NCBI GenBank assembly: GCA_963514095.1
Contig: OY741264.1
Span: 19,721,553-19,785,552 of the forward strand
Source: Eutrigla gurnardus
Taxonomy: Eukaryota > Chordata > Actinopteri > Perciformes > Triglidae
Length of the DNA stretch: 64,000 nt
Direction: 5' to 3'
The notes below the pieces were generated by a model that did not search any database, was not told the DNA's origin, and saw nothing but the letters and a program-made list of their open reading frames with translations. Shown piece after piece: positions 46,100-56,403 of this stretch (position 1 is the stretch's first letter; the number at the start of each line of letters is the position of its first letter). A program made the position numbers and the translations under genes.

Positions 46100-47370
46100 G
46101 TAAAACATTTAACAGGAAACATGTGTCTGTAAGAACTACTGTGTGGTATTACTTATAAACTGCACTACTGATAAACACAAATAAAACCTCAACAATAATC
46201 ATGTTCTTGCAACACAGGGATCTGGACATTTGGAGCGGACACCGCAGCTACTAGCCTCTGAGAATGTCCCAGGACTGCTGGAGTGGCTCGTTGGCTTCGT
46301 CGCTGTCACCCACATCACCACCGTGGAACTATGGACATGGAACCCATCTGTTCTGTTAGTAAGCAGTGGACGAGGTTCTCCGTGGAACACCTTGAAAGAC
46401 AGAAGTCCTTCCTTAAATCCCCTTACCCGAAGTAGAGGCCCATCGGGGGAACATGAGGATTGACCTGCAGTACGGCCGTCTGGCACCAACCTGTAACAGA
46501 AAACATCAGATATTACATTTATTCTGAATGCTTTCCTATTCATTTGTTGATAAACTACTTATTTCTTCTTATCATACACGTATTGCAACCTGTATAACAT
46601 GGATTATTTGTCTAATAAATTATTCACTAATATCCCACTTGCTTGTACTTGTTTATTTTTAATCACACCAAACTCATACATGATATTATTAAAACCACTT
46701 ATATTAGCCTACATGTAGCCTACATTTGTGCATGCATATGCACATCTATTGATAATCAAATAATAAAGGAACGTATTTAAACCAGATAAGTCATATTACT
46801 TACTTCAGAGGGAAATCCAAATTCCATGTATGTGAATAATGTAGCTCCTCCGACGGGCAGATTGCCTCCGTCGTCTCCGCGGTGAAGGTTGCTGGTGTTC
46901 CGTGGTCAGAGGTATAATATGATCTATGAACGGACGATTAATGATCGATAAAAGCTGCTTAATAGTCGCGATCGATGGCGAGTGAAGAAGCTACTCAGGT
47001 AAGAGGAAGAAAGAGGGAAAGCGTGGGAGCGCGCATATAAACTGTAGAAAACATTTGACAATTGTAATTTGACTTTAAAATATTTAGAAATATTTAATTA
47101 AGTGTAATAATAATCATGCTTTATATTTTGATAAGTAATTTCCATTAAACGGGAGCTAGAACCGCTAATGTAATCGATTCAGTTACGTGAGAGAAGATGA
47201 GGACGAGATGTCAATAAAGTTAAAAAACAAAAAAAATGTAGTATGATATGTGTAAACTTCCATGTGAACAGCAGCATACTCAAACGGTCATTTAGTAGGC
47301 AGTATGCAGTACATACACGTTGAGTATGTAGTAGGCAGTACGTTAGTATGGCATTTCAAACACAGCCCAT
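46100..47370 (-). mobile_element. Unassigned repeat element, copy 2, ending in GTAGGCAGTA-type terminus
   Basis: 46100-46640 is the inverse of 7500-8240, and 47140-47370 is the inverse of 4438-4605. In this copy the two pieces are ~500 bases apart and end GGCATTTCAAACACAGCC at about 47370, a likely DNA-transposon terminus. A mini-exon-like ATG (MASEEATQ then GTAAGAGG) lies at 46976-47005. Here only one unit of the 60-bp minisatellite is present. Confidence 0.5.
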
Positions 47371-48430
47371 GCCTGTGAATCGACAATGGCGTAATGATTC
47401 AGTTCGACTCCCAAGACGGGGCTCACCCGACCGGCCAATAGGAGGCTCGTCGGGCTCACCCGACCGGCCAATAGGAACGTGGGCCCGCCCCTGACATCAT
47501 TTTCACGGCGTGAGCAAAATCCTGACACGAGAGAAAAATCCTGACACGAGAAGAAATTGCTTCGAGAGCAAAGGTTTTGAGAGCGAGAAGAAAAACGTTT
47601 TGAGAGAAAATGTGTTCACACTGATAGCAAAAAATCTATATTGGAGAGTTAAAAAAATATATTTTGAGAGAGATTTTTTTTTCTCAGAAATAATTTTAAA
47701 AATGTATTTTTTTTTTATGTTCTATGAAAAAATACTTTCTCTCAAAACTTTTTTTAGTCTCAAATATTATTATCTTTTGCTATCAGTGTGATCATTTTTT
47801 CTCTCAAATATTTTTTTTTCTCTCAGATCATTTATTTTCTCGCATGTCATAAAGACACAAATCTAACTCCATAGGTGTCAGACTGATAGCTTGGTGGATT
47901 CTCATAGTGCCTTTTATGGCAGCTATTGCAGGTACCTCAGGCATTGATTCAATATCCCTCTCTGGGATAAAGAACAGCTCGACAGATGTGTCCAGGCTTT
48001 TCAGCTTGTTATACAAGCTCTGGGCATCAGGAATGTCTCCTCCATGGGCTAAAATCCAGTCTGCTGAACTCTTGAGGGCCCCACCCACACCGTCTAGTGC
48101 CCCCTTCCCATGATTAGCCTCAAAGAAATTCCACGTTATTTCTTTGAAGCCATACTTGTAGGGTTCCGTTGAGAGGTACTGTCAATACTGCGTTGCAGGG
48201 CCATCGCTGAAAAAATGAAGTGTGCTTACTTGAGGGTGTCGTTCTCTCACTACCTTCAGAACTGGATCAAGGTGGGCCCAGATGGCCACAGGGTCATGTC
48301 TTCTGGAGGGTGATATGGAGCAGAAGGTGTGTGGCGCTTGTTCACCAGTGGTGTAGAGCACTCCAGTGTGCAGACTGGCCTGCTTGTGTGAACCTCCAAA
48401 ATGCACAGATTGTATTTCTTTGCTGTACTT

Positions 48431-49261
48431 CAGGGCTATTCAATTAGTTTTGAATGAGGGCCGGTTGATGGAAATGATCCAAAATGAGGGTCCGGAAAAA
48501 TATGGCTTGAAAATGATGAGCATCACATTAATAGCTAAAGATACTATAGAACGACATATGAGTGCATATATTGTCTTATTTTATCAAGTAAAATATAAGT
48601 TATAGGTTCACTCAACAGTTCATAGAAATTCAGGTAGAAATAGGTTAACTTAGAGTTCCCCCTCTGCTTTGCACTCACACTGCTCCAGCCCAAACGGGCC
48701 TCGGCTGGTTTACGCATGGCCTGATGTTGTTTTGAAGGAGTGCTGTCTCTGCATATATTTCTATTAAACACTTGACCTGCATCAGCGCATGTGAGCACGA
48801 GCGGATCTGTGCGAGCAGGCAGCGTGAGTGCAGCGGATTTTGGACGGAGACACACAGCCACATTTTTATTATGAAAGTAGCGGTCCGGTTCTGGTCCGGT
48901 TCCAATCCCGCTCACACCACGAGTCTGAAAAGTGCAGCAGCTTATCAAAATACACTGTCAACTTTCCAAGTTTTCAAAGTAGAAAGCGACATTGTGGTGG
49001 TTCAACGAGGCGGAACGGTCATCAGAACAACATCAGGTGCGTAAAGTACACGAAGAAGAACGAGCAGGGGCGCACGGTGGGGATTGTTGTGGCCGCGCAC
49101 CTTGCGGAGCAAGTCTACACTGTGCTGTGCGGAGATGAGAGAGGGCAGCTGATTTTGGTGACTATACGGCCAGCATTTTTTAATGCTTTTTCCACTAAAC
49201 GGGCCAGTAAACATGCCTTCGCGGGCCGGATCCTTCGTGGGCCGCCAATTGAATAGCCCTG
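48431..49261. mobile_element. Non-autonomous hAT element with perfect TSD
   Basis: CTGTACTT flanks it at 48423-48430 and 49262-49269. The tips CAGGGCTATTCAATT and its exact complement are 15-bp TIRs. The core matches the element at 59052-59918. It interrupts the DDE-like gene between the FSENYSCKYS and KEIQSVHFGG segments. Confidence 0.93.
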
Positions 49262-49652
49262 CTGTACTTACATGAGTAATTTTCACTAAAATCTATATGG
49301 ATGAGGGACTCATTGTGCTTCAGACTCCTCCTGAGCTCCCTGTAGGCATCAAACTGCCATTAAATGTTGAAGACATGGCCCCTAAAATGGTGAAGCCTCT
49401 CCTGGAAATCTGTGTTAAGGTTAGTGGTGCAACGGATCATCATTGATCCGTGATCCATTCGGATCAATATCTTCGGTTCGGCACACACGTCATCCGCGGA
49501 TTGATTTATGAAAAAAAAAAGTTGTGAGTATGTTAAGTCCACACACTTGTTAAGAGCAGCGTGGTCATGGTGAGTGGAGGAACGGAGGAGCTTGAACGCC
49601 CTGCGTCATTTAAATCCTCTGTATGGGAGCATTTTGGCTTCCCTGTCAAATA

Positions 49653-50245
49653 TACACTCACCGGCCACTTTATTAGGTACACCTGTCCAACTGCTCATTA
49701 ACGCAAATTTCTAATCAGCCAATCACATGGCAGCAACTCAATGCATTTAGGCATGTAGACATGGTCAAGAAGATCTGCTGCAGTTCAAACCGAGCATCAG
49801 AATGGGGAAGAAAGGTGATTTAAGTGACTTTGAACATGGTCTGAGTATTTCAGCAACTGCTGATCAACTGGGATTTCACGCACAACCATCTCTAGGGTTT
49901 ACAGAGAATGGTCCGAAAAAGAGAAAATATCCAGTGAGCAGCAGTTCTGTGGGCGCAAACGCCTTGTTGTTGCCAGAGGTCAGAGGAGAATGGCCAGACT
50001 GGTTCGAGCTGATAGAAAGGCAACAGTAACTCAAATAACCACTGGTTACAACTGAGGTATGCAGAAGAGCATCTCTGAACGCACAACACGTCGAACCTTG
50101 AGGCGGATGGGCTACAGCAGCAGAAGACCACACCGGGTGCCACTCCTTGTCAGCTAAGAACAGGAAACTGAGGCTACAATTCGCACAGGCTCACCAAAAT
50201 TGGACAATAGAAGATTGAAAAAACGTTGCCTGGTCTGATGAGTGT
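49653..50245 (+). mobile_element. Tc1-like transposon, 5' half
   Basis: The left TIR begins TACACTCACCGGCCACTTTA after a TA target (49651-49652). The transposase starts at 49803 (MGKKGDLSDFEHG), followed by a helix-turn-helix reading LSISATADQLGFSRT-like across frameshifts, and RRMGYSSRRPHRVPLLV. It breaks off at about 50243, within the AWSDE segment that carries the first catalytic Asp. It is truncated and frame-shifted, so inactive. It joins directly to hAT exon sequence at 50246. Confidence 0.85.
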
Positions 50246-50975
50246 CTGCCCTGGATCCGAGGTTCAAGTCCCTGTCTCACATGGACCCTGACTTACGCCA
50301 GAGGACATACAGTGACCTCACCACTGAGATTGTGAGCAGTCTGGGCACTGAAGACTGTGATGAGGTAAAGAAAAATAATATTATTTAAAAATGATACATT
50401 TAAATCTAAATACATTTTTTATTTTGAGTAATAATGGCTTTTATTAAATGTTATTGCCAGATTTTCATGTCCATGAAACATGAAAATAAATAATAGGTTT
50501 AATTAATCAACCAATTTTTTTCTGCAGGGTCAAGCTGCAGAGCCAACAGGAGCAAACTTGGACACATCTCCTCCACAAAAGAAGTCAGCGATGGCAGAGA
50601 TTTTTGGAGAGACTTTTGCCAGCAAAGACATGGGCAGCAAGGCTCCTACTGACATCATCAAAGAGGAGGTGGCATCCTACCTGGCAGCAAGCGGCATTAC
50701 AGTGGATGGTGATCCACTGACATGGTGGAAAAGCAATGAGTGTAAATACCCTCACATTGCCAAGATGGCAAGATGCTATCTCGTCGTGCCAGGGTCTTCA
50801 GTTCCTTCCGAGAGAGTGTTCTCAACAGCAGGGGACATAGTGACTGCAAAGAGGTCTACACTCCCCGGACAATGTAGATACCCTTGTCTTTTTGAAAAAT
50901 AATTTGAAATTATAAGCTCAGGTATGCTTTGCTTTCTTTCTTTTATTGTTCTTTGATGATGTGGACATAGGCTTT

Positions 50976-51175
50976 ATTTCACTCTCCATGTTTCAAGGAA
51001 GATGATGTGCCTCATTGCACTTTAAGTTGTTTTTCATTATTTCACTCTCCATGTTTCAAGGAAGATGATGTGCGTCAATGCACTTTAAGTTGTTTTTCAT
51101 TAATGGTCATTGGTCCATGTTTAAAGGAAGGAGATATGCCTTCTTATGTTGCACTTTAAGTTGTTTTTCATTAAT
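50976..51175. repeat. 63-bp tandem units in hAT 3' region
   Basis: ATTTCACTCTCCATGTTTCAA starts at 50976 and 51039; a third, diverged unit follows. Each has a CACTTTAAGTTGTTTTTCAT phrase. Confidence 0.85.
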
Positions 51176-52288
51176 TATGTTAAAAAGAAGATATTGCACT
51201 TTCAGTTGATTTTATATATTATTATTTAACAAGTGTTAATAAACGAAAGAAAAAACTTAATTAATTAATAAACTTATGTTTATTTGTATTGTCTTTTTTT
51301 CTCACTCTCGGTTTGATTTGTATTCAATAATAAACCAAATCCACTTACTGTTTAACAAGCAAAAACCTTGTCAAATAAAATTACATGATAAAATAAAATA
51401 AATCAATCAATCAATCAATAAAAAGGGGTGATAAAATGAATGCATTCAAATAATATTTCTATTTTTAAATTAAATAAACTGTAAATAAAATTTAAATAAA
51501 GTGCAAATGAAACAATAGCCTTATAATCTGCAAAGCCATTTGAAAATTGCTTCAGCAGTCTCCAATTTTGCATGGCAGAACCAGAATAATATTTATATCT
51601 GTGACAAATGAACAATGACACAAATAATAACAACAATGAACAATGATTCAACTCCCTTTTTATCTTCACCTCTTAATGAGACACTTGGGACATAATCAGA
51701 TCCAGTCTGGGTGGAATGGGAGAAAGGCTCACTCTCAGAGTAGCCTCCAGTGTTGCTCTGATTGTTTTGTTTGATTGTTTCGGAGAATCCTGATTCACAC
51801 AGGTACGTAGCTGTGAATGGGAGGAGTTTCACAGCCCTCAGTGCAAGACATGGGTACTCCTTTGAGACAGCAATCCAGAAAGAGCCCAGGTCCAGTTTGC
51901 CCCACTGCAGCTTTAAAGTGCTGTCAGTGGAAACATCCAGAAGCTGGGATTCCAGGTGTGCGGGCAAAGCAAAATGGGTCCAAAATCCACGTTTCCCTCT
52001 CTGGGATCCTCAAGAAAGTAGTCACCAAATTTCTCTGCCAGTTGTGAGAGGTGCTGGGAGACTGAAGCTGTGTCCCAATTCAGAGTCTGCAGCCTTCGGA
52101 GGCTGCATTCAAAGGCCGCTTACGTCACAGAGCTGCGCGAAGGCTGTCCCAATTCGTCTAAATTCGAAGGCTCCTCCAAATGCGGCCGACAAATGTGTCC
52201 TCCTTTTCCCTGTATTCGGAGGATGCACCGCTACTATCCTTCGCGGCCTCCCATATCCCAAGATGCTTTGCGCGCCGCTGTTCCAACA

Positions 52289-53073
52289 ATGGCGGCGAAA
52301 GACGGCAGCAGCACCGGCACCGGCAGCAGTGCCGAATACACATTTAAATGTAAGTAACGGGTTTTTGCTTAACGTCGGACGTTCAAGGGGCCTTAAAACA
52401 TATTTGACTGTTAAAATGCGTGAAGTTAATAATGCTAATACGTGTAGCCACTGGAATGTAGGGCCAGCTACGTGATGTAGCTTAAGGCTGTTGATACGAG
52501 GAGCTCAGTTAACGTTCGCCTTTAAACGTAACGTAAGCCTAAAACCCTTCACTTTCAAATGTTACAAGCTCCGATGGTAACATATCTTATTGTAACCGTG
52601 GAGCTGTTAAGTTAATTTGTTCTCGTTGTAAGTTGTGTAGGCTACAGTTCGCTCCTCTCGCAGCTGAATATATAACGTTAACGATGGGTTGTGAGCCCCG
52701 CTGTATTTCTAGGCTGTAAAACTGTAAACGTTTGGATTGAATTAAAGCTAACCTTAGGAGCATTATTACTGTTAATATCGTTATTATATCGTACAATCAT
52801 TTTGCATGTTGACATAACAGGAAATGTGCTTTACATGTCGTTTTGTTGTAGAGAGCAAGGAGCAGACTGAGGATTTGATCAAACTCCGGGTCCGGGATGA
52901 GATCGACCACCTGTTGAGGCCAAGAACACAGGGCCACCGACAGCAGCAAGAAAGAGGAAAACAGGATGGGAGAGACTTTTTAGTTTATTGGAGAGAATGG
53001 TTGAGACGCGTTGAATTTTTTGGGGGGTGGTGGATGTTTTTTTTCTGTTCGATTAAGTTCTGTGTTGATTTGT
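52289..53073 (+). pseudogene. Myb/SANT-like gene remnant of the Harbinger element
   Basis: Exon 52289-52349 reads MAAKDGSSTGTGSSAEYTFK and ends at GTAAGT after the first base of a codon. The next exon begins at 52852 and reads SKEQTEDLIKLR, the start of a Myb/SANT helix. The codon spanning the junction would be TAG where related genes have TGG (Trp), so it is a nonsense change. The rest (DEIDHLLRPRTQGHRQQQER) is short and ends early. This protein type normally binds the TIRs. Confidence 0.6.
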
Positions 53074-53600
53074 AATTTAAATTGTTAATTAAAAATATTG
53101 TATTGTTCCATTTTCTTTTCCAAATATTGTATATAGTTAAATTAAAATCTTATAACCTTGTAACATTATCTGTTCCATTTCTTATTTACAACTAAAGTCA
53201 ACTTTTGAACTGCTTTTCAGTGACAAGAAAATAATTTATTTTTTGTGTAATTAACAAATATTTACAAAGTTACAATAACTATTGACAAGTGGGTGTTAAC
53301 ATGTAGAACTAAAAAGATAATCAGAAATAACTATTTACAGAGAACATATATACAGTATTGACTGAGCAGGAGTCCCTGGTGGTGCTGCTGGACTGGATGG
53401 GATGCTAAGGACCCTGGACTCTTCTGGCTCTGAGTGGGACATCATCTGGAAGGTGGGGGGTGTGGGATGCATGTCTCCGCTGTCCACCACATCGTCCATC
53501 ATCGGGGTTTGCAGGGCTGATGCAATCGACAGATGCCATGTCACTAAAATGTTTAAAAGAGAGGCAAGAATAAAATATTGAATTAAGTCAGGGTTATTTA

Positions 53601-53751
53601 CAGGGTTCGTACACATTTAACTATTCAATTTAATCACTTTATAAGCCAAGCATTTAAACTAAAATTCAAGCACTTTTCAGACCTTGAAAAACAGCATTAA
53701 AATTACAGCATTTTCAAAGATTTTACATTTTAAGCACCTGTGCGAACCCTG
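53601..53751. mobile_element. 151-bp hAT-like MITE
   Basis: The tips CAGGGTTCGTACACATTTAA and (inverted) CAGGGTTCGCACAGGTGCTT are imperfect TIRs. It lies inside the Harbinger element. The 8-bp flanks do not match clearly. Confidence 0.7.
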
Positions 53752-55558
53752 TAGTAAGTCTTATGGTTAAATGACATTATCCATGTCAATCTATACTTAA
53801 TATGGCTTGTCACTTAGCGGTATCATTTATTAACGGGTGTATTAATTACCACGTACTACGCTAACTATGTATGAACATTAATATGGGTTAAAATAACGGC
53901 TTTAACGTTACCTCCCCACGGCTCTCTCCCAGCCGGAGATAAACAAGCCGCCGGTGTCGCCGCAGCCGCCTCTCCCATTGCTCAAAAAAATAAACATTTA
54001 ATTAAATTAAAAGAAAAAAATATATATATATTTTTTAAAAACTCTTCATCATGTTCGTCTGTCGTATTTTTGTTTTGACCGGTGTTTTTCCCGGACTTGG
54101 CCGGCAGAAGTGATGACGTCGCGACGCAATCAGGAAATGCTCCGTAGGTTAGACCGTCCCATTTACCGACGGTTGACCCAGCCTTCGGAGGAGTCTCCGT
54201 GTTGCCTCCGTAGACCGTGTAGGCTGGGTCCTCCGAAGGCTGCAGACCCTGAATTGGGACACAGCTTGAGTCACTGATCTTCACCTGAGGGGAGTTTTCC
54301 AAAATGTCAGACAAAAGTGGAAATATGTTGCCGTTTCTTCATTGAAGTGAGGTGTTCAGTTGGTTCAGTAGTGAAAAAATGTCACAGAAGTAGGCAAGTT
54401 TTGCTGTGAACATTGTGTCAGTATAGTAATGTGCAAGATATTTTTTCTCAGTGAGAAAAAAGAAGACCTCATTCCTCAGTTCAAACAAACGATTGACCTG
54501 TCCTCTTGAGAGCCATCTCACTTCACTGTGATGCAGCTGGACATGATCTTCTTCTATGTCCTCACAAAGCTTAGCAAAACATCTTGGGTTCACAGCATTG
54601 TTTTAATAAAGTTTATGGTTTTCACACTAACATCCATTACCTGGTGGACATCTGGTGACATCTTTTTTGCTGCAAGGCTTTCATGATGGAGAAAGCAGTG
54701 TGTCCATTTAGCTTCTGGTGCACGATCAAGTATCTGTCTTATGACACCATTATGCCTGCCAGTCATTGATGCTGCACCGTCACTGCACACCCCGACACAG
54801 TTCTGCTAGTACAGGCCGTTCTCAGTGAAGTAGTTATCCATGCAGCGGAAACATTCCTGAGCCGTAGTTTGTGTTTGTAGCTCTCCACAAAACAGTATGT
54901 CTTCGTGCAAACTACTGTCCCAGCGATAGCGAACAAAAACTAGCAGCAGTGCAGCAATCGTGACATCCGTGGACTCGTCTAATTGCAAAGAAAAAAAGGG
55001 CTACTTTTTATTCTTTCTGTAAGTTGATGCTGTATGTCTGAGGCCATGTCTGTGATACGGTGACTCACAGTTTCGTTTGAGAGTGGGATGGTCAGCAGCT
55101 TTTTTGCAGCGGCCTCTCCGATCATCTCACGGCACATATCAACAGCGGCAGGCAGAACCAACTCCTACGCTATGATGAATGCTTTCTTACTCTGCCACAC
55201 GTCTGGCTACGAGGTAGCTGGCTGTCAATACACATTTAGAGTTGCTTGTCAGTGACATGACAGACCTTTTCTGCATCTGCAGCCCACTTTCCTTCCTCTT
55301 AAAATATTCTACCGGCTTTCCCACGAGCATCGGGTGCTTGGTCTCTAGATGTCGCTGTAGTTTTGAGGGCTTGAGGGCTTCGTTGGACAGCATTAGCCCA
55401 CACTCCACACACTGGGCTTTTGGCACTGCCTCTTTTCCTCCATTTAAGAAACTGTATTTAATGAAGTCGAGATTGTATTTCCGCAAAAACTTTGTCTTTT
55501 GGGTGGGGGGGTCGGCAGGACGTTCGTCTTCATTTTTTCTTTTTAAAAAGTTCTCCAT

Positions 55559-55817
55559 TTTGCCGCAGCGAGCGAAGAAGACAGTCTTCTCTCTGTGTAT
55601 TGGGGCTTGTTAAACAACTGAGTGATTCATTACCGCCACCACATGGTCGAAAGCTGCATTGTAACTGAGCGTCTCATGCATAACATATCTCTGGTTTCTT
55701 CACTTGATAATCTAAGCAGTCCCGCGGCCCTTGCGACCCACAGGTGCAAAACTGAAAGTTTGTTGTGGCCCTCCGGGGGGCGCTCGTGGCCCAAGTTTGG
55801 GCTGCGGGCCCTATGGT
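55559..55817. other. 5' flank of the hAT gene
   Basis: This GC-rich stretch precedes the hAT start codon and probably contains its promoter and left terminus (GGCCCTCCGGGGGGCGCTCG near 55770). No TSD could be paired with the other end. Confidence 0.35.
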
Positions 55818-55820
55818 TAA

Positions 55821-56400
55821 AGGCGAGTCCACATCGGACCGAAAATTGGCGTCTTTGAGAGAGTCGGCGTCCGTGACATGAGTCTCCTTGGTGTGGTCGC
55901 TCGAATCGGCCCACGTCGGCGTTCATTTCAGCCGATTCAAATGTATAATCCGCCATCCGGGTTGGTCATTCTTTTACCATTCTGATTGGTGGAGGCTAGC
56001 AGCTTGACTAGCGAATCAGTGAAGCCCGGAAGTGACGATGGTAAACATACCAGATAAACAGTGGAATCGGGTTACATTTTACATTTTTGATTTTTCAGAG
56101 AGTAATCACAACTACAGTCTACAACCACACTCTGCTGACAACAGTGACTGGTGAGGACAGCGTGCTCTGTGTTATGGTCTAGAGAGGACCGGCTACTTCC
56201 GGTTTTCGTGTTTTTTGGCCCACAATACAGATTAGCGCCGCCTGTTGTTTTGGAGACATTACATCTCGCGCAAGCGCGGAACGTATGGCGTCGGCTGTAA
56301 TTCCACAACCACCCATGTCGTTGTTCGAGTCGGCCATATTAAGTAGCCCGACTTCATTTACCGACGCGAGTCGGGCAGTTCTTCCGGTGTGGACTCGCCT
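55821..56400. mobile_element. Harbinger-type MITE
   Basis: The TIRs AGGCGAGTCCACATCGGACC and (inverted) AGGCGAGTCCACACCGGAAG are flanked by TAA (55818-55820) and TTA (56401-56403), a TWA-type site. The interior repeats GAGTCGGC/CGACTCG units and has no gene. Confidence 0.78.
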
Positions 56401-56403
56401 TTA

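Larger units (their letters stand above)
44558..47873. mobile_element. Foldback element with ~440-bp arms and TATGGAG tips
   Basis: Left arm 44558-44993 matches the complement of 47408-47873; the right arm has an extra ~37-bp duplication around CCGACCGGCCAATAGGA. The tips read TATGGAGTTAGATTTGTGTC. The 6-bp flanks are GGTGTG (44552-44557) and GGTGTC (47874-47879), a 5/6 match. Each arm repeats GAGAGAAA-like units about ten times. The element interrupts the DDE-like gene, whose frame resumes exactly. The interior holds Harbinger-like exons. The seven-base tip and 6-bp TSD suggest it is related to the element at 23130-31359. Confidence 0.88.
44104..49415 (-). pseudogene. Unassigned DDE-like transposase family gene, split by two insertions
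   Basis: Reading minus and skipping the insertions, one frame continues from about 49415 to 44104. It has HNESLIHIDFSENYSCKYS (near 49300), HFGGSHKQASLHTGVLYTTG (48410), HDPVAIWAHLDPVL, LHFFSDGPATQY (48200), WNFFEANHGKGALDGVGGAL (48110) and SCLCKREEGVLDCPCFN (44500). The end reads EWCVFYYDAEAYPGIIMDAE and LCLIPEPQVLNKRS. I recognise the family from many fish repeats but not its superfamily. The two conserved Asp motifs (HIDFSENY, FFSDGP) plus HGKG and a Cys cluster suggest a DDE-type transposase. There are stops near 49375 and 48185. Removing 48431-49261 and 44558-47873 restores the frame. Confidence 0.75.
49425..51300 (+). pseudogene. ZBED-type hAT transposase relic (carboxy part)
   Basis: The left-end phrase GATCATCATTGATCCGTGATCC at about 49433 is typical of this fish hAT family. 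The coding remnant has an exon at 50246-50365 (ALDPRFKSLSHMDPDLRQR) and, after TTTCTGCAG, an exon from 50528. The latter includes DPLTWWKSNECKYPHIAKMA and VPGSSVPSERVFSTAGD, the hAT dimerisation region with its conserved WW/SERVFS motifs. It ends DTLVFLKNN-like, frame-shifted, near 50900. The amino-terminal zinc finger and catalytic part are missing, replaced by the Tc1 fragment. Downstream, 63-bp units occur in the 3' part. Confidence 0.8.
52066..54266. mobile_element. Non-autonomous PIF/Harbinger element with TGA TSD
   Basis: The TIRs AGCTGTGTCCCAATTCAGAG and (inverted) AGCTGTGTCCCAATTCAGGG extend past 35 bp. The 3-bp flanks are TGA at 52063-52065 and 54267-54269. Removing the element with one TGA copy restores the hAT frame. 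The interior keeps two exons of a Myb/SANT-like gene and a small hAT MITE. No transposase is present. Confidence 0.9.
51593..55558 (-). pseudogene. ZBED5-like hAT transposase, split by a Harbinger element
   Basis: From ATG 55558 (MENFLKRKNEDERPADPP) the gene reads a BED-type finger (AQCVECGLMLSNEALKPSKL, QRHLETKHP), then ICREMI-type helices (DMCREMIGEAAAKKLLTIPL). The catalytic block starts MQLDESTDVTIAALLLVFVR (near 54980, Asp). GVCSDGAASMTGRH follows (second Asp, near 54780), then HSEVRWLSRGQVNRLFELRN (Glu, near 54540). It continues to VKISDS at 54270, is split, and resumes at 52062 with SQHLSQLAEKFGDYF and a dimerisation part (LRAVKLLPFTATYLCESGFS) ending near 51760. At least four frameshifts or stops break it. 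The layout matches the ZBED5/SCAND3-like hAT lineage. Confidence 0.88.

Noticed and set aside
51762..52475. Plus-strand 237-residue open frame
   Set aside because: It runs antisense through the hAT gene and across the Harbinger border, so it cannot be a conserved gene.
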